A DNA stretch of 5,285 nt, from NCBI GenBank assembly GCA_900319595.1, contig ONOZ01000240.1, positions 1-5,285 of the forward strand. Reading direction: 5' to 3'. Origin of the DNA: an uncultured Bacteroidales bacterium. GTDB lineage: Bacteria; Bacteroidota; Bacteroidia; Bacteroidales; P3. The notes below the pieces were generated by a model. The model was not told the DNA's origin. It worked only from the letters and a program-made list of their open reading frames with translations, and ran no database searches. The position numbers and the translations under genes were made by a program. Shown piece after piece: positions 1-5,285 of this stretch (position 1 is its first letter; each line of letters opens with the position of its first letter).

Positions 1-2
1 TA

Positions 3-2396
3 CTAATGTATCTCTAACCAATTGTTCCCCCACCCCATTTCGCAAAGAATAGGTACATTCTTCAATGGCAATGCATTTTCCATAGTTTGTTTTACCAAAA
101 TCTTCATTTCTTCTAACTCGTCTTTGACCACATCAAAAATAAGTTCATCATGGATTTGTAGAATCATCTTACTTTTCAAATCCCTCAACTTAATATTGTT
201 GTACATTTGCACCATAGCCATTTTTATCATATCTGCACCAGTTCCTTGTACTGTCATATTGACAGCATTTCGTTCATCAAATAAGCGAATATTACCATTC
301 GCCGAATTAATATTTGGAAGATAACGTCTGCGTCCCATAATAGTTTGTGCAAATCCATTATCACGAGCAAATTGTATGCGATTATGAATAAATTCTGCAA
401 TTTTTGGAAAAGCAATAAAGTATTGGTCTATAAGTTTTTGAGCATCTTTTCTAGCAATTCCTAACTGCTGTGATAAACCAAAGGCACTAACACCATAAAT
501 TATACCAAAATTGACACTTTTTGCTGCACCACGCATCTGTTTTGTAACCTCGTCCAAAGGGACTCCATAAATTTTGGCGGCTGTTGCCTTATGAATATCG
601 TGATCTTGTGCAAATTCATTACAAAGATGTTCATCTCCGCTCATAGATGCAATAATACGTAATTCAATCTGAGAATAATCGGCACTAAGTAACAAATGAT
701 TCTCGTCTGATGCAACGAATGCTCTACGAATCTCCTTCCCTCGCTCTGTACGTATAGGAATATTTTGCAAATTTGGATTATTGGAGGACAGTCTGCCTGT
801 TGCTGTTACTGTTTGATTAAATGTTGTGTGGATTTTGCCTGTAGTTTTATTTACTAATGGAGGTAATGCATCAACATAAGTATTCTTTAATTTTGTAATT
901 TCCCTATACTCCAAAACTTTTTCTATAATTGGGTGAGTATCTTTCAGTTTTATAAGTACTTCTTCCGCCGTTGAATATTGTTTTGTTTGAGTTTTCTTTG
1001 CTTTTTGCTCACCTTGTATATTCAACTTACCAAAAAGAATCTCTCCTAACTGCTTTGGTGAAGATATATTGAAACTTTCACCTGCCAAAGTGAATATTTG
1101 TTCTTGCAAAGCGTCCTTCTCTGTTTGCAAATCATTAGATAACTCTTTTATCGCCTGATTATCAAAACGTACCCCCTCATGTTCCATATCCAACAAAACG
1201 TCTCTTAATGGCATCTCCACTTCATAGTAAAGTTTCTCCAAACCGTCTTCTTTCAATCTTTGCAAATACTCATCTTTTATCTTGTCTGCATTCAGTATTA
1301 TATAACTGTTATCTATTCGCTTTTCTGGATTAATTAGATATTGTGCCAAAACTATAGGATAATATTCGCTATTCTTATCAATTATCGCGGGTTTTATAGA
1401 TTCAGATTGCAAAGTATTGTTAGTAGCAAATGAAAACAAATCCATCTCTTGCGATTGTGGGGAAGTGCTTGCCACATTCTTTTCTCTACCCTCAGTATCG
1501 CTTATAGTATTTCCGACGTAGTTAAACGTTTTATAGAATCTACGTGGAAAATTTCTAAACTCCAATTCCTCAAATAGTGCATTACAGGCAATAAAATCTG
1601 GCGTCTTTATACTAAATTCACTTTCTGAGAAATCTATTGGTACATCTATACGAATGGTTGCAAGTTGTTTTGAAAATAATGCTGCATCTTTGTTTTCTTC
1701 TATCGCTTTCCGTATGCTATTATTCTCAATTTTATCTGTATTTGCAATAATATCTTCAATACTATCAAACTGTTGTAATAACATCTTAGCCTTTTTCTCT
1801 CCGATTCCTTTAACTCCAGGAATATTATCTGAACTATCGCCCCATAATCCTAACAAATCTATTATTTGTCTAGTATTCTTTATTTCAAATTTGTCTAATA
1901 TGTCTTGCGTCCTCAAAACCTGCTCTTTTGAAAAACCCGTGGCTAATTTTAAAATACTTATATTATCCTCCACGAGTTGAGCATAATCCTTATCGGGTGT
2001 AACCATATAGACATCAAAACCTGCAAGTTTTCCTTTTTTTGCCAAAGTACCTATAACATCATCGGCTTCATAACCTTCTATCGACACTTTTTTGATGCAC
2101 ATTGCGTCGATAAGTCTTTCTATATAAGGAATACTTTCCCGCAATTCCTCGGGCATGGCTTCTCTATTGGCTTTATATTCCTCAAACTCTTGTTTGCGAA
2201 ATGTAGGAGAAATACTTTCAAAAGCAATAGCCATTAAATCAGGATGATATTTATTGATAATGTCCAATATCGCATTAGCAAAGCCCAATATTGCGGAAGT
2301 ATTCAACCCTTTTGAGTTTAGACGTGGATTTTTATTCAACGCAAAAAATGAACGATATATAAGAGCAAACGCATCTATAAGAAAAAACTTTTTCAT
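3..2396 (-). CDS. polA: DNA polymerase I with vestigial proofreading domain
   Basis: Family A DNA polymerase, which fills gaps and removes RNA primers during lagging-strand synthesis and repair. The predicted product is 797 residues. The N-terminal 5' nuclease (about 1-285) shows D8, the EADD cluster (E110, D112, D113), TPDKD (D135, D137), GDSSDN (D187, D190) and a helix-hairpin-helix near 189-210. The C-terminal polymerase (about 395-797) shows TATGRLSS (531-538), NPNLQNIP (540-547), motif A DYSQIELR with D573, the O-helix with R622, K626, F630 and Y634, and motif C QIHDE (747-751) with D750. The segment between, about 285-395, is far shorter than a normal 3'-5' exonuclease domain and lacks its catalytic motifs. 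I recall Bacteroides PolA as about 930-950 residues, so this one is short. I chose ATG at 2396 because it begins the conserved MKKFFLIDAFALIYR segment. A TTG 42 bases upstream overlaps the promoter -7 element. A possible ribosome site, AAAAAGG, lies 11 bases before the ATG. The gene ends in TAG. Confidence 0.97.
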   Translation of the reverse strand: MKKFFLIDAFALIYRSFFALNKNPRLNSKGLNTSAILGFANAILDIINKYHPDLMAIAFESISPTFRKQEFEEYKANREAMPEELRESIPYIERLIDAMCIKKVSIEGYEADDVIGTLAKKGKLAGFDVYMVTPDKDYAQLVEDNISILKLATGFSKEQVLRTQDILDKFEIKNTRQIIDLLGLWGDSSDNIPGVKGIGEKKAKMLLQQFDSIEDIIANTDKIENNSIRKAIEENKDAALFSKQLATIRIDVPIDFSESEFSIKTPDFIACNALFEELEFRNFPRRFYKTFNYVGNTISDTEGREKNVASTSPQSQEMDLFSFATNNTLQSESIKPAIIDKNSEYYPIVLAQYLINPEKRIDNSYIILNADKIKDEYLQRLKEDGLEKLYYEVEMPLRDVLLDMEHEGVRFDNQAIKELSNDLQTEKDALQEQIFTLAGESFNISSPKQLGEILFGKLNIQGEQKAKKTQTKQYSTAEEVLIKLKDTHPIIEKVLEYREITKLKNTYVDALPPLVNKTTGKIHTTFNQTVTATGRLSSNNPNLQNIPIRTERGKEIRRAFVASDENHLLLSADYSQIELRIIASMSGDEHLCNEFAQDHDIHKATAAKIYGVPLDEVTKQMRGAAKSVNFGIIYGVSAFGLSQQLGIARKDAQKLIDQYFIAFPKIAEFIHNRIQFARDNGFAQTIMGRRRYLPNINSANGNIRLFDERNAVNMTVQGTGADMIKMAMVQMYNNIKLRDLKSKMILQIHDELIFDVVKDELEEMKILVKQTMENALPLKNVPILCEMGWGNNWLEIH
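1212..1544 (-). other. Remnant of PolA 3'-5' exonuclease domain
   Basis: This part of polA encodes residues about 285-395, between the 5' nuclease and the polymerase. Normal family A enzymes have roughly 200 residues of DnaQ-like exonuclease here. No Exo I motif (DxE, as in LDTETT) can be found. The stretch YYPIVLAQYLINPEKR (345-360) resembles the Exo II region (FDTML followed by YxLNP) of related PolA proteins, but the catalytic Asp position reads Pro. The Exo III motif (YxxxD, as in YAxEDAD) is not recognisable. The first part, about 295-342, is low-complexity and rich in Ser, Thr, Asn and Glu, like a linker. The reading frame is open throughout. Loss of proofreading is inferred from these absences; the alignment was done by eye from memory of family members. 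Confidence 0.75.
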
Positions 2397-2435
2397 TGCA
2401 AACAATACCTTTTTATATAAATCTGTTTCGTCTTG

Positions 2436-2466
2436 CAAAGATACAAAAATTTTCTTTTATAAAAAG
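2436..2466 (-). promoter_or_regulatory. Bacteroidota-type promoter of polA
   Basis: On the minus strand the -7 element TATCTTTG (2443 down to 2436) matches the Bacteroidota consensus TAnnTTTG exactly. A weak -33 candidate, CTTT (2466-2463), lies 19 bases upstream in a T-rich stretch. Transcription would start a few bases downstream, near 2430, leaving a leader of about 35 bases before the ATG at 2396. The promoter lies wholly in the topA-polA gap. Its last three bases, TTG, are also a possible in-frame start codon, which could not be on a transcript from this promoter. Confidence 0.7.
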
Positions 2467-2477
2467 ATACCCTACCA

Positions 2478-4940
2478 CTATTTAGAAATAACTTTATTTA
2501 CTTCCTCTTCGGTGATATCTTGTGCCGTCCAACCCTTTGGCATCTTGTAGTTCTTGCCATTATATTTGATATACTCGCCAAATTTTCCATTAAGGATTTC
2601 TGCTCCAGAGGAAAATTTTCGTAAAGGTTTCGTTTCTACAGACTTTTTCTTGCCCTTAACTATATCTATAGCATCCTGCGATGTTATATTAGTAATATTA
2701 TCCATCTTAGGTATGCGATAATTCTCCTCTTTGTACGAAAGATAAATACCAAATCTCCCATATTTCATTTCAATAGACTCGCCGTCCAATTCTGCTATAG
2801 TCTTAGGCAAATCTTTTGCAATATCATCTTTAGCAAGTTTCTTTTCTATCTCCTGTTTGCACTCTTCAAGCGTTACGGTATAAGGGTCAAGAGGTTTTGG
2901 CAAGGAAATATTTTTATCTCCCCACTTAATGTATGCCCCAAATCTGCCTGTATTTACCGTAACTTCCTTTTCCTTATATTCTCCTAACGTTCTTGGCAAA
3001 TCAAACAATGAAAGAGCCTCTTCTAATGTGATAGTAGAAATACTTTGTGAGGATTTAAGTGAAGCAAATTGAGGTCTATCGGCATCTGTACTCTCGCCAA
3101 GTTGTACCATTGCACCATAACGCCCTATTTTTGCCATTACTTTTTTACCTGTTTTCTTATCAACTCCTAACAATCGTTCTCCTTTTTGCTTTTCTGCGTT
3201 ATCTTTAGCACTTTGTACCTCTTGCATAAATGGACTATAGAATTTCTCTAACATCTTGTGCCAATCCTCTTTACCCTGTGCAATCTTATCAAAATGACTT
3301 TCTACATCAGCAGTAAAATTATAGGAAAGGATATCGCTAAAATTGTTTACAAGAAAACTATTTACTATAACACCTATATCTGTCGGCGAAAGTTTACTGG
3401 TTTCTTTGCCATAATTTTCATTTTCTATCTTTTTTACTATTTCTTTATTCGAAAGTGTTAAGGTTATTATCTCTCTCGTTTGAGATGGTAACGAACGCTT
3501 TTCTACATAATCTCTTTTTTGAATAGTAGTAATTGTAGGGGCGTAAGTTGAGGGGCGTCCTATCCCTAAATCTTCTAATCTTTTGACAAGCGTTGCCTCA
3601 TTATATCTTGGAGGACGTTGATTGAAAGATTGTTTTGCTACACTCTGCTCTAAAAAGACCTCCTCTCCTTCCGATATGTTTGGTATTAAAGTTATTTCTT
3701 CTTCATTATTTTCGTCATCATCCACACTTACTTGATACAATTTCAAGAATCCATCAAATAAAATAACCTCTGCTTGAGACACAAAGACATTCTCATCATT
3801 GGAAATCTCGATTGTTATAATTGTTTTTTCTAATTTAGCATCTGCCATTTGCGATGCAACCATACGTTTCCAAATCAAAGAATATAAGCGTGTCTGATAA
3901 TTATCGCCTTGTATGGTCTGACGTTCCAAAGATGTTGGACGAATAGCCTCATGTGCCTCCTGTGCACCTTTACTCTTAGTTGCAAATTTACGAACTTTCA
4001 AATATTCTTTGCCAAACATAGCAGGAATAACCTCTTTAGCCATACCCAAAGCCATATCACTTAAATTTACAGAATCTGTTCTCATATAAGTTATAAGTCC
4101 CGCTTCATAAAGTTGCTGTGCCACAGACATAGTTTGAGAAACCGAGAAGCCAAGTTTGCGAGAAGCCTCTTGTTGTAATGTAGAAGTGGTAAAAGGAGGT
4201 GCGGGAGAGCGTTTAGTTGGAGTTTTCTCAACGGCACTAATCTTGAATGTAGCATTTTTGCATTTTCCTAAAAAACTATATGCCTCTTGTTCGGTTTCAA
4301 ATTTATTATTCAACGTTGCCTTTAATACACCCTTATTATCATTTGTTTGAAATAAAGCACTGACACGATAGTTATATGTATAATTGAACTTTTTTATTTC
4401 TTCTTCTCTTTCAACAATCAAACGAACAGCCACACTTTGCACTCTACCTGCAGAAAGAGCTGGTTTAACTTTTCGCCATAAGACTGGAGAAATCTCATAT
4501 CCCACAATTCTATCCAAAACACGTCGTGCCTGCTGAGCATTTACCAAATTAATGTCTATCTCTCTTGGATTTTCGACAGCATGTAAAATAGCAGTCTTTG
4601 TAATTTCGTTAAAAACAATCCTTTTATTATCTTTATTTTTCAGATTCAACTCTTCAAACAAGTGCCATGCAATAGCCTCTCCCTCGCGGTCCTCATCACT
4701 TGCTAACCATACAGTTTGAGATTTTTTAACAGCATCTTTAAGTTCTTTTACTACCTTCTTTTTATCATCTGGTACGATATATGTAGGTTCAAATCCATTA
4801 TTAACATCAATACCTAACTCTTTCTTTTCCAAATCTCTAATATGACCGAAAGAAGACATCACTTTATAATTTTCCCCCAAATATCTTTCAATTGTTTTTG
4901 CCTTTGCCGGGGACTCAACTATCACTAAATTATCTGCCAT
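2478..4940 (-). CDS. topA: DNA topoisomerase I (type IA)
   Basis: Type IA topoisomerase that relaxes negatively supercoiled DNA through a transient 5'-phosphotyrosine link to one strand. The product is 820 residues. The Toprim domain (about 4-115) begins VIVESPAKAKTI with the catalytic E9 and contains SDEDREGEAIAWH, giving the metal-binding acidic triad D82, D84, E86. The core spans about 130-575: LSAGRVQSVAVRLI (162-175) and GLITYMRTDS (281-290), with active-site Y285 and R287. EAHEAIRPT (328-336) and the GRPSTYAPTI segment (461-470) are also typical. The C-terminal part carries four repeats centred on GRYGA (606), GRFGAY (665), GRFGIY (728) and GKFGEY (785), of the Topo_C_Rpt type, in place of zinc ribbons. 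Only two cysteines (C227, C694) are present, so no Cys4 zinc finger is possible. ATG at 4940 directly starts the conserved MADNLVIVESPAKAK, and TAG ends the gene. It lies 81 bp upstream of polA on the same strand and is divergent from the GSCFA gene. Confidence 0.98.
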   Translation of the reverse strand: MADNLVIVESPAKAKTIERYLGENYKVMSSFGHIRDLEKKELGIDVNNGFEPTYIVPDDKKKVVKELKDAVKKSQTVWLASDEDREGEAIAWHLFEELNLKNKDNKRIVFNEITKTAILHAVENPREIDINLVNAQQARRVLDRIVGYEISPVLWRKVKPALSAGRVQSVAVRLIVEREEEIKKFNYTYNYRVSALFQTNDNKGVLKATLNNKFETEQEAYSFLGKCKNATFKISAVEKTPTKRSPAPPFTTSTLQQEASRKLGFSVSQTMSVAQQLYEAGLITYMRTDSVNLSDMALGMAKEVIPAMFGKEYLKVRKFATKSKGAQEAHEAIRPTSLERQTIQGDNYQTRLYSLIWKRMVASQMADAKLEKTIITIEISNDENVFVSQAEVILFDGFLKLYQVSVDDDENNEEEITLIPNISEGEEVFLEQSVAKQSFNQRPPRYNEATLVKRLEDLGIGRPSTYAPTITTIQKRDYVEKRSLPSQTREIITLTLSNKEIVKKIENENYGKETSKLSPTDIGVIVNSFLVNNFSDILSYNFTADVESHFDKIAQGKEDWHKMLEKFYSPFMQEVQSAKDNAEKQKGERLLGVDKKTGKKVMAKIGRYGAMVQLGESTDADRPQFASLKSSQSISTITLEEALSLFDLPRTLGEYKEKEVTVNTGRFGAYIKWGDKNISLPKPLDPYTVTLEECKQEIEKKLAKDDIAKDLPKTIAELDGESIEMKYGRFGIYLSYKEENYRIPKMDNITNITSQDAIDIVKGKKKSVETKPLRKFSSGAEILNGKFGEYIKYNGKNYKMPKGWTAQDITEEEVNKVISK

Positions 4941-4966
4941 TGCTATTATTTTTCATTACAAAGTTG

Positions 4967-4999
4967 CAAAATTACAATATTTTTTATAATATTTGCAAA
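4967..4999 (-). promoter_or_regulatory. Bacteroidota-type promoter of topA
   Basis: On the minus strand TAATTTTG (4974 down to 4967) fits the TAnnTTTG -7 consensus. A TTTG (4999-4996) lies 21 bases upstream and fits the -33 element, with a spacer slightly longer than the commonly quoted 19-20. The expected start of transcription is near 4960, giving a leader of about 20 bases. No Shine-Dalgarno sequence is visible; the leader is A-rich, as is common in this phylum. The hexamer AATATT occurs twice between the two elements (4976-4981 and 4988-4993). Confidence 0.65.
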
Positions 5000-5111
5000 A
5001 AGATTTTACTATTAAAAACTTTTTCTATAAACCATCGAAACAAAATATATTATTTTTTAAGTATTTTATATGATAATTTATATAGAAAGTGATACTCTAA
5101 AAATTTTTTTG

Positions 5112-5119
5112 TACCTTTG
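5112..5119 (+). promoter_or_regulatory. -7 element of the GSCFA gene promoter
   Basis: TACCTTTG is an exact match to the Bacteroidota -7 consensus TAnnTTTG, preceded by a T run, and lies 20 bases before the ATG at 5140. No clear TTTG -33 element stands at the usual distance upstream (about 5089-5092), so only the -7 half is supported. The leader would be short and has no obvious Shine-Dalgarno sequence. Confidence 0.65.
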
Positions 5120-5139
5120 CAAACCGATAATAAGATATT

Positions 5140-5285
5140 ATGGCAGAGGGTAAGTTTTTTACAGAAATCAAAATTGAGAAATCCAAATGGCAGATAAATC
5201 ATAAGGATCGCATCTTCCTTATTGGTTCATGTTTTACTGACGAGATTGGCAATAAGTTTGAAAAACATGGCTTTAATATACTGAA
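5140..5285 (+). CDS. GSCFA-domain protein, N-terminal fragment
   Basis: Only the first 48 codons lie in the window; the gene runs off the right edge. The protein begins MAEGKFFTEIKIEKSKWQIN and then reads FLIGSCFTDEIGNKFEKHGF. The GSCFT at residues 29-33 (5224-5238) matches the GSCFA motif that names this family, here with Thr in place of the final Ala. The spacing from the start and the FxTEI opening agree with Bacteroidales members as I recall them. The family is placed near the SGNH hydrolases, with the motif Ser (S30) as a possible nucleophile, but its substrate is not established to my knowledge. There is no signal peptide in the visible part, so a cytoplasmic protein is likely. The start at 5140 is supported by the -7 element 20 bases upstream. 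The assignment rests on one motif plus context. Confidence 0.85.
   Translation, partial: MAEGKFFTEIKIEKSKWQINHKDRIFLIGSCFTDEIGNKFEKHGFNIL

Larger units (their letters stand above)
4941..5139. other. Divergent AT-rich intergenic region
   Basis: This 199-bp gap separates the start codons of topA and the GSCFA gene. It is very AT-rich, with long A and T runs, and carries outward-facing promoters for both genes whose -7 elements are about 137 bp apart. I see no tRNA, no convincing hairpin terminator and no riboswitch-like structure. Short open stretches on the plus strand through it show no family resemblance. Confidence 0.7.

Noticed and set aside
22..2237. Plus-strand open frames of about 86-108 codons inside polA
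   Set aside because: They lie antisense to a clearly conserved gene, have no recognisable motifs, and have the biased composition expected of shadows of an AT-rich gene.
2412..2421. Ten-base palindrome TTTATATAAA in the polA leader
   Set aside because: It is composed only of A and T and too short to separate from chance in this background.
2454..2466. Small inverted repeat (CTTTT-TAT-AAAAG) after topA, followed by A and T runs, as a possible terminator
   Set aside because: The stem is five pairs with a single G-C pair, too weak for a convincing intrinsic terminator, and it overlaps the polA promoter region.
2254..2550. Plus-strand open frame of 98 codons across the polA-topA gap
   Set aside because: It runs antisense through the start of polA, its promoter and the end of topA. 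The translation shows no family resemblance.
3258..4350. Plus-strand open frames of 64-67 codons inside topA
   Set aside because: Antisense to conserved parts of topA, with no promoter or motif of their own.
4976..4993. Two AATATT hexamers within the topA promoter as a possible operator
   Set aside because: Such hexamers are expected by chance in DNA this AT-rich, and no regulator is suggested by the context.
4892..5092. Plus-strand open frame of 66 codons reaching into the divergent intergenic region
   Set aside because: It begins antisense to the topA N-terminus and continues through the topA promoter. Its Phe, Ile, Asn and Tyr richness reflects AT-rich non-coding DNA.

Overview
The window looks like ordinary chromosomal housekeeping DNA from a low-GC member of the Bacteroidota, most likely the order Bacteroidales. 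Four things point there: the general AT-richness (about one third GC judged by eye, not computed), three intergenic matches to the Bacteroidota -7 promoter motif TAnnTTTG, little sign of Shine-Dalgarno sequences, and proteins that read like Bacteroidales PolA, TopA and GSCFA proteins. I cannot name a genus.

Layout. Positions 3-2396 (minus) hold a complete DNA polymerase I gene, polA, whose stop codon lies at the left edge. An 81-bp gap (2397-2477) carries a promoter for polA. Positions 2478-4940 (minus) hold a complete DNA topoisomerase I gene, topA. A 199-bp, very AT-rich divergent region (4941-5139) carries outward-facing promoters for topA and for the next gene. From 5140 to the right edge (plus) lies the first 48 codons of a GSCFA-domain protein.

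How the genes relate. topA and polA lie in the same direction, and both products serve chromosome maintenance: TopA relaxes negative supercoils, and Pol I removes RNA primers and fills gaps. polA has its own promoter in the gap, so it need not depend on topA transcription, although read-through is possible. The GSCFA gene is divergent and has no evident functional link.

The main oddity is in PolA. The protein is about 797 residues, and the region where the 3'-5' proofreading exonuclease domain should lie has shrunk to a remnant of roughly 110 residues without the usual catalytic motifs. The 5' nuclease and polymerase modules look intact, apart from an Asp-to-Glu change at one usual metal-ligand position of the 5' nuclease. 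I see no mobile element, CRISPR array, tRNA, rRNA or novel multi-gene system.
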